Notes: a model not told the origin generated them from the letters alone. A stretch of DNA of 64,000 bases from Porpolomopsis calyptriformis (GCA_951640195.1 OX621172.1:744001-808000); one strand, 5' to 3'; shown: positions 43,630 through 55,935, numbered from the stretch's first letter. Translations and numbers: made by a program.

Positions 43630-44351
43630 ATGTCGAACATCTCCCTTCGCCCATCTGTCAAATCCGATGGAGATGCCATCCTTTCTATCATGGACGCCAA
43701 CGTCCTTTGGTTCACCACCATCGGATCTACCCAGTGGGGTCCCGAGCTCTTCAGCGAGGATCCCACGATGGCGACGTATTGGAGAGATCGGGCAGGCTCT
43801 GGAGATGTACTGGGCGATGGGAAGACGCAGACGTTTGTAGTCGAAGTAGATGATTGGAAGGAACAAGAGCCGGAGGGGGGCAGCAAAAGGACCGTTGGAG
43901 GTTTCTACATGATCGGGAAGCGGTGGCCAAAGTATGGTAAGGATCTTTTTTTTTTTGGAGGGGACCTGTTGATGCGAAACATTCGCCAGTGCCCGACGTG
44001 GATGAGCCCTCTCTGTTCATCTCCAACGCTGCTATCCATCCCGATCTAAGGGGGAAAGGGTTGGGTGCGGCGATGATCGCCGACGCGAAATCCATCGCTG
44101 CTAAAGCTGGCGTCCAACTGATCAGAATGGATACATACGGTGGAAGCCTAGGTAAGGCCGGCCGTCTCTCTCTCTCTCTTTCTTTCTTCAAGAGATTGAT
44201 GAGTGTTTCCACAGGCACGTCCGATGAAGGAGCCAAGCTGGTGGAGGCCTGGCTTCGGTTGGGTTTTGAGAGGACAGCTCAGGTCGGCCCGTCAGGGGGG
44301 CCGAGGACGGATAATGAGGCTTGGCAACAAATTCTTGCTTTGCATGTTTGA
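43630..44351 (+). CDS. GNAT-family N-acetyltransferase
   Basis: Three exons (43630-43936, 43990-44151, 44215-44351) give 201 residues. The acetyl-CoA-binding signature is clear: NAAIHPDLRGKGLGAAMIAD, with R-G-K-G-L-G matching the RxxGxG/A loop, preceded by a beta strand (TVGGFYMIG) and followed by MDTYGG and LRLGFERTAQ. The short distance from Prp8 (100 bases after its stop) and the same strand suggest adjacent but separate transcripts. Substrate unknown; such small fungal GNATs acetylate small molecules, antibiotics or proteins. The codon following HV is the stop, so the C-terminus is complete. Confidence 0.85.
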
Positions 44352-44510
44352 TACGTACGATACGCAAAAGAACAGTATCATACATTTCGTTCGTGGTCTA
44401 TTGTACTCCGTTACTACAGTGCTCCGTTGTTGAGGAAGTGAAACTAACGCATAGAATAAAACTCATCCTTCCAAGGGGGAAAAAGAAAAGAAAGAAAAGA
44501 GTAAAACCTC

Positions 44511-47500
44511 TTACATGCTTACTATGCCCAGGCTGATTACAGATCCCTGCTGGGATAGGGAAATCAGTTTTTCCTCACCTTGTACAACCGGTTGAACCTC
44601 CTGCAAACCTCCCACTCTGGTGGCAACAGCAGAAAGCTGTTTAGATCCACGCCGCGGCGGTGGAGGTAAAGAGGTGAGTTCTGGGACACCGCTATTCGGC
44701 CCGGGGCCAGGTGGTGGAGGTTGCCTTTGGGGTTTGGTGTCCGACATGGTCGGTGTGTTGGGTGAGTGAAGTTGCAGAAAACTAGGGTCATTTTGTAGAT
44801 GGGTAATGCGTTCCCCTATGGGGGTTGCGGGTGGTGAATATCCCACTGCCAGTGGCGAATCTACCATGGACGAGGTAAGTGGGCGCGTGGAAGGAGCAGC
44901 ACTCTCCGATGCGGACTTCGTTGCTGGTTGGGGCGGAGCACTCAGAATACGTAATCGCTGTTTGATTGAAGTATTACGTGTGGTAGATGTCGGCGAGGAG
45001 GGTCTAGGTGGGGGTGGGTATTTAGGCGAAGGTAAGGGGGAGGCAGCGGGTGTGGGCGATCCAGGGATTGAATACAAATCCGATGACTGCGGATTACTGC
45101 TGCTTTTGCCCTGGCCATGAAATTCGGGATCATCCGGCCTAGGAGGCAGGATGGTCGTTGGAGGGGGTTTTGGTCCATTTAAAGACAATCTAAATGCGCG
45201 ATGAGCGGAATCGCGGAGAGAGGTTTTGGTGACCGGAGCCGATTTGGGGGGTTTGGCAACATCATCATGGTCTGGAGTAGGGGGTGGGGCAAAGGTGGGA
45301 ATGGGTCGCGGTGGAGGAACTGACATTCTGTGAGAGGTTGAATTGCTTGCCTGATGTCCGTTTGCGTACGGCTGTGATGAGTTATTACCGACGCTCGTAC
45401 CCGACGAATTTGATCCTCGTTTAGAGAAATTTGGCAAACTGGAAACGACGCTGACTTGGCTGGCCGCAGAGCGAATGGAGGACGACGACTGCCAGGCGTT
45501 TCCCGCTTCGGGTGAATAGGGATGTTCATTTTGGGCCCGAGAGGGTGGCGAAGTCGGCGCCGAGGGCAGTGGCCCGCTCGGGGGAGTGGATCTTTGGGGC
45601 AACGATCCTTGTCTGGACCATCGCTTTGTTTTTGTGCTCGAGTTTGAACGATCCTGATGGCTTCCGGCTTCACCCGAGGCCAAAGTTGAAACCGAATGTA
45701 GAGATGATGCCCGGGCCTTGTGCTCTGGTGGACCAAAAGGCTGTCCGGTCAGAGGCGGCGTGGAAGGCGGCTGTTGACCACCGATACCAAAGTTGCCGGC
45801 GACACTGCCGTTTCCACCCCCGTGAGTGTACATGGCAGAGTGGTTGGGAGTCGAACTAGGCGTTCCAGCTGCCCACGAGCGTTTTGGCGGGGCTGGCGGG
45901 AGCGAGAGCGAGACCATAGGTAACGACCGAGTCGATTTTGAAGATAGCTCTCCGGTTAGCAAGCGGCCCGATCGGTGATCGGTGAATATTCGGCGACCGA
46001 GACGTTGGTCTGATAGAACACCCGTACTGGGAAATCCTCCGGTCGGGGTCGTAGGGTAAGACTGGGGGGAGGAGGCCAAGAAGGGAGAAAGAGGCGGGAT
46101 ATCTGATACACCATTGGTACGCATCATACTCAATAAATTATTCCCCACGCGGCCGAAGGAGTCTTCGTTCGGTTCTGGTTCAGGACCTTCATCGATAGAG
46201 TCAGATCGAGAAGGAGACCGTGGTCGTCCGACGCCAATAAACAATCCTTTGAGGGTGGAAACACTTATCGGAGTCTTGGGCGAAGGGAGTCGTGAGCGAG
46301 AAGAGTTGGATGATATGGATGGGGCGTAATTTTGGTCTGGCGAGGCAAAAGGATGGGGACCACTCAATGGCAAGGACCGGGAGCGGTTAAAATTAGCCAA
46401 AGGAGACTTTGGTTGGGTGGGAGATGTGACTATCTGATGGGCACGCATGGTAAGCATGACGTCCATATCTCCTCTTGGTTCGACACGTCCCAATGTGTTC
46501 ACTGGAATACCCAGGCCAGCACGGAGCGATCTAGATATAAGAATATAGAGTGTAGATGGAGGAGGAATCCAAGAAGACATACCGTTGGCCAAGAATGGCG
46601 TTCTTTATGGCAGCGATCCATTTTTGGGCCTCAAGAGGGTCGACGATTTGGAGAAACCACATGGAGTTGCCTCCTTGCTCTTGGTTGAAATCCCTTTTCA
46701 AGGGGCCGACGTCGACTCCTCGCACCTTGACCACACTCCTTCGACTGCCGACCTCTTCCTCTGCGACGAAGACGACGCTATCCTCGTTGATTTCCAATCT
46801 CTCGAGCTCCTTCTCCTCTAAGGCTGAGGATTTGAAGAGATGTAGGTATGAGACGGCTGGCCCTCGTGAGGTATAGAACGCGGGAGAGGAGAGAATGAGG
46901 AAGCGAGTTTTCCAGTGTTTCGATAGGGAGAATAAGCGGAGGGATGTCGGGGGGTAGTATTTCGGCAACGTGGAGGACATTTGCTGGAACTCGGCGAGAC
47001 TGGAGGGGGCACACGGGAAAGCTGGGATGGGAGGTGAATAAGAATTTGAATAAGAATTGGAGCGACTGTGAGTCCGGTGTGAGCTTCGTCGAAAATCAAA
47101 GGTGTGGGTTATGGGCTCTGTTGCAGCGCCTTCGTGGAGGGAGCGGGTGGGAAGATGGACGGATTCGGAGGGCCCGGGTGTGTCTTCGGAATCCTCGACA
47201 CTGGCCTCCCTCTCGGCTTTCTCCTTCGGGGAGTCGTCTCTGGACATCAAGACAGGGTCTAGACCGATGGACTGTGCTGCGGCATCTCTCAGTCGTTCTC
47301 GCTCCTCGTCTTCCTCGTCACGTCGCGGTGCGGATATCTCGATGACGTCGGGCAGAATGACGGGCATAGGGGGCCGCTGGATGGACTTGCGCCTCCGACC
47401 GAATTTGAAGCTGAGGACGTCTGAGGCGGCGAGAAGGAGGCTGCCGCGCTTCTTGGGGACGGTTGGGTGGGGGTCTGATTTGCCTCGCGCATTATTCTCG

Positions 47501-47763
47501 ACTGAGGTGAAGGAGGAGAGCGAGTCGGGGTGGGTTGCGAAGGGGTCGGTGTCTGGGAGGGCATGAGTGGAAGGTCAGAGGAGGTAGGGTGACTGACCGT
47601 AGCCGGAGACGCTGACTAGGTCGGCGCTGCTCAACGAGTCCTGACCCCTGGACATGTCGACGCCGCGGCTTGAATTGGCGGGTGTAGACGATCTTCGGAT
47701 ACGGAAATCAGTGTGTGTGAGGGTGTTGTTCTGTGTGCTGAATCGTGCTGGTGTTGCGGTCAT
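44511..47763 (-). CDS. PH-domain protein with long disordered tail
   Basis: Three exons (47763-47598, 47552-46583, 46530-44511) give 1051 residues. A single PH domain lies at about residues 225-375: YYPPTSLRLFSLSKHWKTRF, TSRGPAVSYLHLFKSSAL, the RRSVVKVRGVDVG strand and the closing helix WFLQIVDPLEAQKWIAAIKN with its near-invariant Trp. The other 650 residues are Ser/Pro-rich with many poly-Ser and poly-Pro stretches and several PxxP motifs. The PH domain probably binds phosphoinositides, and the tail may offer SH3 or kinase sites. The specific family and role are unknown, although large PH-plus-disorder proteins are common in fungal cell-polarity and membrane-signalling modules. Confidence 0.8.
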
Positions 47764-47874
47764 GGCGAAAGGACGATATCAGATCATGATGGCGAGGGAG
47801 GAGGGAAACAGGAGAGTTGATCGCGTGGTAATTACGTGAGAAATTAGTATTATTTTTACAAGGACACGCTCAAA

Positions 47875-49009
47875 TCAGAAAAAATCAAAAGGAAATTCAG
47901 GGTGTTTATGGATCTCCGTCGGATTAAGAATATATACACTCTTGGTCATTTGCTGGATATCTGTCAGTATGATTGGCAGCGAAAAAGGTACGACTGACCG
48001 GTAGCATCCTTTGTCCAACTTTTCGTATCCGATTCTTGATCAAATTCCGACTTACGCGACCCACGGGAACCGACCGGCGCGTGTGATCCACCCGGCTCAC
48101 GGGAGGACTGTGAGGGAGCCGTCATTCTCGCCGGATCAAACGTCCGTCTGCTCCCAGAGCTCCCCTTGCCATCGTACCCGACCATATCCAGCATGTATCG
48201 CAGTTCCTCATTCTCCTTCTCAAGTCGCGCAAGCTCGCATTCGCGCTCCAACGCATGCTGCGCAGCAGCCGCATTCATCCACCGCTCTCGATCCTCCTCA
48301 CTCCCCTCGCCTTCTGGCCCCTCCTCCGCCTCTTCGCCGCCAAGAGTCCGAAGGAACTGACGGAGGACGTGAGAGAGTCGCGCCAGAGACCCCGATACAG
48401 CCGTGCTCGTCCTCAGCTCTTCCACCGCATTCTCCTCTTCTCTGACCAATAGCTTGGATTCGTATTCACGTAAAATCGACAATTCTCGTTCCTGCACGTC
48501 CCGCTGGATCCACCTCATAAGCTATGGCCACCGCCGACAACCAGGAAGCGTACCGCACGGTTACGAAACGTACTCATTAATGTCTCCAGTGTCTGCTCAT
48601 ATTCCTTAATCAGCGAGTTGAGCTGCTTGTTGTCGTATTGCAGACTCTGATTCTCCATCGTCATGGCCGCATTCATGTTCTCCAGCTCGCTCTCGTACGC
48701 CTCTGCAAAAATAAAATAAAAATCAGTTCCTGCATGAATCGCATCAACCCACACCTTTAGACTTGTCCATGTTGAACCGCCGCAGCACGAACCCCGTCCG
48801 AGAATGATTCGCCTGGTTCTAAATTTTTTTTCGTTCTGAATGAGCACCCGTGTCCCCCCAGCGCAAACCACGCTTGCCTTTGTGTTCCCGACTTGGCCAT
48901 AGAGCGAAACTGAGAGGGCCCGATTGCGGCTCAGTTCCTCCGAAAGCTCCCCAATGACACCCCATAGCCGCAGGATGTCCTGGTCAGTCCCGCTCTCCAG
49001 GATGGTCAT
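47875..49009 (-). CDS. ADIP-like coiled-coil protein (afadin/alpha-actinin-binding family)
   Basis: Five exons (49009-48878, 48818-48755, 48702-48554, 48503-47999, 47960-47875) give 311 residues. The protein opens with ILRLWGVIGELSEELSRNRA and continues as coiled coil: TGFVLRRFNMDKSKEAYE, NKQLNSLIKEYEQTLETLM, RARDVQERELSILREYESKL. In animals and fission yeast, ADIP/Msd1-SSX2IP proteins anchor microtubules at centrosomes or spindle poles, which fits here but is not proven. Intron 1 has a GC donor (AAAG|GCAAGC), the usual context for GC-AG introns. Exon 5 is a model choice: without its intron the frame reads on to 47964. A Glu-rich acidic stretch lies near residue 180. Confidence 0.8.
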
Positions 49010-49053
49010 AATTCGGAGAGAACAACGTTTGCGGCAATGCCCGTTCTTTACAA

Positions 49054-51441
49054 TTAAGGCAACTGTGGCATACAAGCCCCTAGCTCATCGCAACCGAGCA
49101 AATCCATCCAAACCACACCCATCCCCTCTTCTTCACATCCCACAACCATCCCGTTATCTTTCAGAATGTAATATTCTCTACCTGGCGTCTGGACGACAGC
49201 CAGAGCTGGGTGCAGCGCAGTTCCCTTCCCCGTCGTGAAGTGAACGCTTTCGACATGGTGATGACTGCCACAGTTCAATCCCTGAACGCTTCAAGTTTTT
49301 CCAATCTCACCAAGGTAAAAACATATTCACTTGAGCCGACTTGCGTTTCCCACACGCTGCCATCGCCGACGGAAGTCCCGCGAATTCTTGTTCCATTTGG
49401 GTTGATGACATCCAACGGCCACTGAGACTAACCAGCCGATCAACAAACCATCCTGTTGCACACAAATGTCACGAACCTGTTTCCAACAACGCACGCGAGA
49501 ACATATCTTCCAGCGACCAGTCTTTTCGCCGCACCCAATTCTCCTTCGCCGCCAATCCTCTTCAACCACAGTCGGCTGATTCCCTTCTCATACTCTTCAT
49601 GATTCGTCCATTTTATGTATTCCAAAAGGGGCGGGAGCGGTGAACTGAGCGACGAGGGCGGCAAAAGCCGAATTGAAATGTACTCTGACCAATCGACACG
49701 TACGGGGATAGAAGGATGCGTGTGTGGAGATAACACCGTGGGGTGACCGATCACCTCGCATGTCGGCTCTAAAACATAGAATACCTCGAACACCCCGAGA
49801 GAAGACAGGCAACTGACGCTCCAAACCTCGCCCTCGACTAACGGCTGAGCATCCACTATTTTCCACGACCGATCTCCTCCGTCTCCCCCGATCGAGAGAA
49901 GGAACCACAATCTTGTCAGCACAAATCTGGCCGGGTCGGAAAGAGACCTCTTGTATCAAACAAAAAAGAGACTGAAAACACTAACCTGACCGCTATCGTA
50001 ATTTGTTTATCGTGATCGGGGCTAGTCCATAAGCGACCCGAAATTGGATTTCTTCCCTCGAAATACTTCGGCAGAAAAGATGTATCGTATGCCTGACGTC
50101 TTACCAATACCTCGTGTTCTCGTTGACGAAGATAAGGCCACATATTGGTCGTATTTGGAGATTGTTTTAAACATTCGTATGCCAGTCGACGACCACCAAA
50201 CCTACGTCCCAATCGATGGAATGCAGAAAGATAGACTGTGTTTTGGGTGAGCAATCGATACCTGGCGATACCACACTCTTACCTGCGTAACGAAACATGC
50301 GGGACACGAACAGGCACGCGCTGATGTCCTCATCCATCACACAACTCAAGATGATCGACCATCGCGATACACGTTTCCTTTCTGAGAGAGAAGGCGGCCA
50401 TGTGATCAGACTAAGCGAGGCAGATTTAGGCAGGGGGAAATCTAGGTAAAACCGTAAGATGTTTTCATGGCCACTGGAAGCACTTGAAGCTAGGTTGGGG
50501 ACCATTCCGCCCTGATTTGGAACCTTGGGAAGCAGAGAAGATTTGTTCACAACCAGAGGCTTGAACCTAGCTCCTTGTGTTGCTCGCAGAGGAAGACCCG
50601 ACGTTTGTGTGTTTAGTCTGACCTGGTCTGGAGGAACCCACTTGGGTGGGGGTACTAATTGCGCCGATTTTAATGCAGAAGAGAACTTGGGGAAACTCAA
50701 TGGGTGTTTCTTAGAGATGGATCTGCCGAGTGAGGGTGGGCCGGATGTCGCGATGGTACTCTTCAACTTCTTGGAAGGTGACGTTACCGGACCCGGTGAG
50801 CTAATCCTCTTCCCCGCTGTAGCTTTCTGAGACAACAGATGATCTGCCCGTTGTTTAGGCAACAGAGTAGCAGGAGTATTTGTTGCATGTTCCTTGGACG
50901 AGTGTTCGCTCAAGGTTCGGGAGCTAGCTGTCCCGTGTTCTTGTGTCTTCTGTGAGGGCACCACCGTTGAAGGATGAGACAAAGGCAGTGACAAAGAGTT
51001 CACACCCGGAGAGGCAGACAAGGTATCCGCGGATGGATCTGAGCCAGAGCCTATATTTATTGGTGTTGCTGCCGTACAGCTAGCCGCAGAGGATGGGTTA
51101 GAAGCAGGGCGCAAAGAGCCATCCGGAATCTTCTTTAGTTTCTTTTGCACACGAGATTTATTATTCTCATGAGCACTGTGCTTTGTCGACAAGGTCAGGT
51201 TCGCGCCAGTTGCCGCCAAGACGACACCGCGACTACGAGGCTTCGAAGGGGCCGTTTGCGACAACAGAACAAATTCGTTGATGGAATGAACTAGTGCATA
51301 ACCAGGCTGAGATTCAAAGAGTTTCTGGATTAGGGCTGCTTTTGTCAATTTGGAGTAACCGGTGACGCGTCGGTCTTTGCAGATGGTCTTCAGCTGCGGA
51401 ACCGTGAGTTTTGCAAAATCATTTGGCGCCAGCAAAGACAT
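49054..51441 (-). CDS. SAP/Rho-N-like domain protein
   Basis: Five exons (51441-50283, 50235-49986, 49926-49477, 49421-49311, 49264-49054) give 726 residues, with all phases agreeing. The N-terminus reads FAKLTVPQLKTICKDRRVTG then YSKLTKAALIQKL: the two-helix pattern of SAP or Rho-termination-factor N domains, which bind nucleic acid. A Ser/Thr/Pro-rich, Lys-rich region of about 280 residues follows and looks nuclear. The second half is a folded region without a family I know; it includes HENILRFYLDFPLPKSASL, RQAYDTSFLPKYFEG and ETQ-like segments in exons 3-5. A role in chromatin or RNA is plausible but unproven. Confidence 0.75.
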
Positions 51442-51563
51442 TTTCAGTATGTCGTTCGTCGTACTATACAGGTGCTATAAATCGGTTTGCGGGCACAGAT
51501 GTAATTTGAGATCACCCTATCTCATGCTCTGCGAGAAGCTAAATGCGAATTGTTAAAGGACAT

Positions 51564-52033
51564 TCACTTTTTCTGACGTGGGCTGACCATGTTTGGAATA
51601 CCACTCATGATCGGGTAACTGTGTTTGCAGTTGGGACAGATCATTTCGCCTTCTTCGACATGAATCTGTGGGCGAATACGAAGTCGGATCAGAAAAGAGG
51701 CTGAATTAATGGCAACCGACTTCAAGCAAAACATGGTGAAGGGCTTGGAGGAATTCATCGTCAACCATCTCTGGAACCTCTTCTGGTAAGGAGGTGTCTC
51801 CGAGCTGAAAAGATAAGCAAGGAATGCGAGTCTCGATCGGATACACCAACCTCCCGAGCAGCCGCAATTAACGCTGACCATTCAACCTTGGGAATGAATC
51901 TTCTCAAAAAGTCTGGGTTGAACTCGGCATCTCTGAGTTCGACTCGAGCGTGCTTGAATTCTAAAGGGAAGTTGTTCGACGTGCATCCCTTCACGGCACA
52001 CGCTAGGAGGTTATGTGTGATGAGACGAACCAT
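51564..52033 (-). CDS. TRM112: Trm112, activator subunit of methyltransferases
   Basis: Three exons (52033-51851, 51804-51721, 51665-51564) give 122 residues, the normal length of Trm112. It starts MVRLITHNLLACAVKGCTSN and contains the paired cysteines that bind zinc (C in ACAVKGC and the later GEMICPNCKHSY), plus the helical insert EFLQALHHVLLE and the ending YPIMSGIPNMV. Trm112 is the obligatory partner of several methyltransferases that act on tRNA (Trm9, Trm11), 18S rRNA (Bud23) and the release factor eRF1 (Mtq2). It is divergent from the PHD-like gene, with 54 bases between starts. Confidence 0.95.
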
Positions 52034-52087
52034 CCCGGTATGGTAACGTGACCTATCGATCGCTCCCTTTCAAGCCTCTCGATCTCA

Positions 52088-53574
52088 ATGTCTTGTGTCC
52101 GGTGTTCCAAGTCTCATAGCGTCCCCCACGCGTTTCTCCTAACATGCTCTGAGTGTCGCAGGTTCTGGCATCACCGTACGCAGTCTGGCGGTAAGCCCAC
52201 CCCAGTTCTGATTCGCCTTGTTCTTCCGCAGGTTGCCACATTCCCCCGATTGGGGATGCAGAACTGATAGCCCGGATTGCCGCCACCAATGAGAACGATG
52301 TCGATAACGGATTAGACGGCTGGATGTGCAAAAGATGCTCGAAAAGGATGCAAGCCATAGATAATGGACAGCCCTCGGAAAGGGTTGTGCCTCAAGCGCG
52401 CCCCCCAACAAGAGTGTCGATTCAAGATGGAGAGCATCCTTCTGCCCAAGTACTGAGCACAGAAGGTTCGTTTCAATGGTGCTTTCCCGAGTACTAACTG
52501 GCCGAATCATACATCAGGAATGGCAGATTCAACTCGGATGCCTAACGCAAGGGCCTTTCCGGTTCTCCAGCATCCTCAAGAGTCATTTTCTCAGCCATTT
52601 GGTAGTCAGGATGCATCCTTAAGCCATGGTAGAATAACGCCTGCGGCAAGCGCGGCGCAAATACCAAACGCACGTCCAGCCCCGTTCCTTGATCTCACTA
52701 GTATTCCTATCCCTCCAACGTCGCCCCTTATCTTCCGCCCCATCAGTAGGCTGCCTGCCAAGCCATCGAGTTCAAATCCACCCCCAATATCACGACGACG
52801 GGATTCAAGCAACGAACACGATCCACCGCCCACGGAAACGGCTTCCCTTGGACACGAAACTGACAGCTCTGGGATAACAGACGGACAGCAAGATTTTCAG
52901 GCGAATATCAGTCTACCCTTTCGTCTTGTCTACCGCTCTCGGCGTCTGACAGTCCATCATTCATGTAGACCTCGAGGCGAAGTTTTGAGTTATCAACAAG
53001 CCCTGTTGTTTACTACGAGGACGAAGCCATGGATATCGATATGAGCCCTGTCGAGACTGAACAACATCTGAGAGGGCATGCTGCCGCTCCTCGCTCCCTT
53101 TCCCCAGCTGTCGACCCTCTACCTACACAGGGTCTGCTTGCGGAGAATATAATCGATCCACCTCATCCAGCCCGCGACTCTGCGCAACGGTCCGAAGCTG
53201 CGACTGGAGCGGTCGCGGAAGACGCCTCAATGGATATAGATGATGACCTGGAAGAGCTTTATTGTGACCCTCTTTCTCGATATGCCACTCCTGCTACTCA
53301 CACGACGGAGGATATCGAGTCACACCGCCCGCCAGCTACTCCAGAACCCACTTCCCAAAATCAGGAGGCCCTCGGACCCGACCAGCTCTTGACCGTATGG
53401 GTACGCGCCCGTTATCTCGACGATGAGAACCCATGGAGCGTCACAACCACGCTCGGGCATAAACGAAAGGCACGCGGCAAAGCGAAGGCCAACAGGTTAA
53501 CAACTGGTAGCAGCACACAACGATCGATGACATTTTCATTTGTAGATTGGATCCGCCAACGGGAACATGCTTAG
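52088..53574 (+). CDS. PHD-like zinc-finger protein
   Basis: Four exons (52088-52190, 52232-52465, 52518-52927, 52969-53574) give 450 residues. The first 75 residues hold a zinc finger of PHD type: CVRCSKSH, CSECRRFWHHRTQSGGCH and GWMCKRC, in the order Cys2...Cys2...His...Cys-His...Trp-x-Cys2. PHD fingers often read histone tails. The rest is Ser/Pro-rich and acidic (AMDIDMSPVETEQ, SMDIDDDLEELYCDPLSRYA) and ends in a basic patch (HKRKARGKAKANR) followed by a hydrophobic tail. A large plus-strand frame starting at 52520 is only exon 3. The last exon's 3' part is repeated as a decayed copy at 55936-56700. Confidence 0.78.
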
Positions 53575-53676
53575 GCCGTATGAAAGGGCAGCGGCAGCGG
53601 TTAGAAGCTGGGATATTTAGAATTCCTCCCACTTAGGTTAGATATTTAATGAAACTTGTATTCCAATACCCGAGGG

Positions 53677-53776
53677 GAAGGCGTACCACGCCGAGCATGC
53701 TCTGAGAAGATATTCCACAGCTTCTTAGCTTGCGAATATTGAATAGGCATAGTTCTGAACCACCTGAGCGGCTGTA
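53677..53776 (-). pseudogene. Relic of isocitrate lyase exon 2
   Basis: About 100 bases match 59950-60066, the part of isocitrate lyase exon 2 that encodes the region around [13 protein letters not shown]. Shared words on the plus strand include CCACGCCGAGCATGCTC, TTCTTAGCTTG, AATAGGCATAGT and CCTGAGCGGCTGTATA, with small indels and substitutions. No complete exon or open frame remains. It marks the left end of the duplicated block. The functional gene lies at 58315-60202. Confidence 0.8.
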
Positions 53777-53891
53777 TATACTCTTCCATGATTTGTATTA
53801 CAGATGGACATGATTCTCATCGAGAGGTTAAACACCAGCTTGCAAACAAGAATAAGGATTGTGTCACGTTCAGGTATGTCTACTACTTTTA

Positions 53892-54780
53892 CTATCTCCA
53901 TTTCGGAACTGTTCCTTTTACCCCCCCCGTCGAATGTCTCCGGGTTTCGGGCCCTGTTGGAGGCGGAGGCGGAGGAGGCGGAGGAGGCGGAGGAGGCCGA
54001 CGTCGGGACAGCAGTCTGGTATCGAGACGTAGTTTTAATCCCCCCGGTACATTGGGATCACTACTCGGAGGACCTGATCCTTGATGGAGATTACTACTTG
54101 AAGCCTGCGTGCTGGGATCGAGACCCGAAGATGATGCTTCCTGCTGCGGATTGGAATGACTAGGCGGAGGAGGCCGACGTCGGGACAGCAGTTCTCTATT
54201 CAGACGTGAAGACGATGGTGTTGATCCCTTTGGTTCCTGTGTACTGGGATCGAGACCTGAAGATGATGCTTCCTGCTTTGGATTGGAATGACTAGGCGGA
54301 GGTGGTTCAGGCACATCAAGAGGAGTATTACTACTTGAAGCCGGTGGTTTTGGCATGAACACATGACGGTCAACATGCCGTTCACCTTCCATTATGTTGA
54401 GGACAAGCTTTGCCGCCAGGGAACCTCCGGCATATGTGTAGTCATTAATGACTGTGATCGTTTGGATGCCCGGAAATTTCCCGTACTTGGCTAATGCATT
54501 GGCTTTGAGGGCTTCTCTGTGGTTTGTGGGGACACTTGTCGCGAAAATGATGGTGGGCGGCTATGTATGTAGAACAGGACATCGATAACCACGCAAGAGA
54601 AGGATGTGTAGACTTACAGCACGGTCAGAACGGGGGTACAGTTGTTGCATGTCATAATGAGGCTGTAAGATGGAGGAGATGGTGAGCAACAGAAGATACT
54701 GTTTGGAGTGTGCGTACAATAGATAATGCAAACGTGGCAACTGCCAACCAAGCTACGAGAAGAGGACGTAAAAGGTGCAT
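53892..54780 (-). CDS. Small membrane-anchored protein with Pro/Ser-rich repeats (intact copy A1)
   Basis: Three exons (54780-54700, 54662-54618, 54560-53892) give 264 residues. An N-terminal hydrophobic helix (LLVAWLAVATFALSIV) is a signal anchor. A short conserved core follows (HYDMQQLYPRSDRA, then PPTIIFATSVPTNHREALKA), shared with the broken copy at 60598. The tail holds near-identical repeats of SHSNPKQEASSSGLDPSTQ and SRRRPPPP units and a poly-Pro tract. No known domain. An in-frame ATG at 54846 is an alternative start. It may be a secreted or type-II membrane protein. Upstream of it lies the decayed receiver-like copy A2. Confidence 0.68.
53958..54003. repeat. GGCGGAGGA-type microsatellite encoding poly-proline
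   Basis: The plus strand holds about five units of a nine-base GGCGGAGGC/GGCGGAGGA motif. On the minus strand it encodes the 13-residue proline tract of protein A1. Related SRRRPPPP-encoding units recur near 54160 and 54295, so the tail of A1 grew by repeat expansion. Confidence 0.75.
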
Positions 54781-55135
54781 GATGAAGACTGTAGCAAGAT
54801 GGGTCAGTTGCTCTCCCGTAAACGCAGTTGTGAGAAAAATGTTCATACAAGATGGAGCTGAGAGAACAAGGATCGAGTAGCGAGCAAAATGTGAAGAGAC
54901 CAGCTCTGAGAGGACAAGGATGGATTGTAGCGAGCTTTTATGTGCTGCTCAGACAAATTACCGGTCATTGGGGAGACGAACACCGGTCAATTTGTCTGAT
55001 TGGCCTGTAACGGCAATTAACTGGGATTCTGAAAGGAGAAGTGAGGGATATGAATTGCTGCAGTCAGAAGACTTTACTCCACTGAGCTACGAAAGGATCG
55101 TAGCGAGCGGAACAGGGGTCACTGCTCTCCCGTTT

Positions 55136-55569
55136 CTAGACCACAGCAAACCGTCGATTCCACTTGCCAATGACTGCTCTGCGTCGATCCAGTGTCATCG
55201 TACCGTTGGACACAGGCAGGCTGTCGCCACAATATATCAAGACTGGCGCTTGGAAAAGATGCGTACGAATAATGGTTTCACCAGCAAAGATGTTGAAGAA
55301 CGGGCGCACCTTCAAGACGAGCATTATCGGAAACGACGCGGAAACGACTGGCCCGGAGGAATACGATACCAAAGATGAGTGCCAAACAAGTGGATGGGAG
55401 CTATTTGCCTCGTACGCACCCTCATTGTCTTCGATCCACTCCCTTGCGGCAGCGGTAGATGTGGTTTGAACTACAGTGACCCCAATCCTTCTCGCGAATG
55501 CCTCCACCATATTGTTTTCAGGACAATCATCAACTATAGCAGGAACGGAATTTTTGGATCCACAGACAT
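55136..55569 (-). pseudogene. Receiver-like gene, decayed copy A2
   Basis: This is the counterpart of the intact gene at 61623-62142. The start and the first twelve codons survive, but a one-base loss with a substitution turns the conserved Trp codon into a stop (CTA TAG where the intact copy has CTA TGG). Further breaks: the acceptor AG of the intron is missing, and at least four deletions occur in exon 2 (the Arg-Gln-Asn-Asp-Val part, the ALT/TTG segment, the RYLR segment and the RVTRYV segment). It cannot encode a normal product. The upstream ORF shadow starting MVEAFARRIG is a remnant. Confidence 0.82.
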
Positions 55570-55935
55570 TTGCTTCCTAGATCTTCGATGAATGTGCTAG
55601 GTCAATACCAATCGAGGCTTTGGTTACTTCAAAGTCGAAGTTACTTTCTGACACGGTGACTCCTCCAATACCGGTCAGTCTAGAGTGTCTCCCCTGAAGC
55701 TCACAGCGCCTGATCGATTGTGATGAAAGTGACATACAACCGGAGTCAGGTAAACAAAGACCAGACCTTGGCGAGCAGCCAATGCCTTCGATGATTTGCT
55801 TTACCAAGTCAAAGTCGAGGGCAAAGGGAGGTTGAATCAGGCGTGTTCTACTGCATCAGCGGCCCGCAAACTCGAAAAAGCTTCAGACCAGCATCTGCTA
55901 TTCATTGCAACCAATCTTTCTGTTGATGTCTTATG

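Noticed and set aside
48515..49075. A separate long ORF (49075-48515) as its own gene
   Set aside because: It reads through two introns of the ADIP-like gene. Its middle part is intron sequence translated in frame, not coding.
52520..52690. Start of a gene at 52520 on the plus strand
   Set aside because: The frame extends upstream through introns to an ATG at 52088 that opens a cysteine-rich PHD-like finger, so 52520 is an internal Met.
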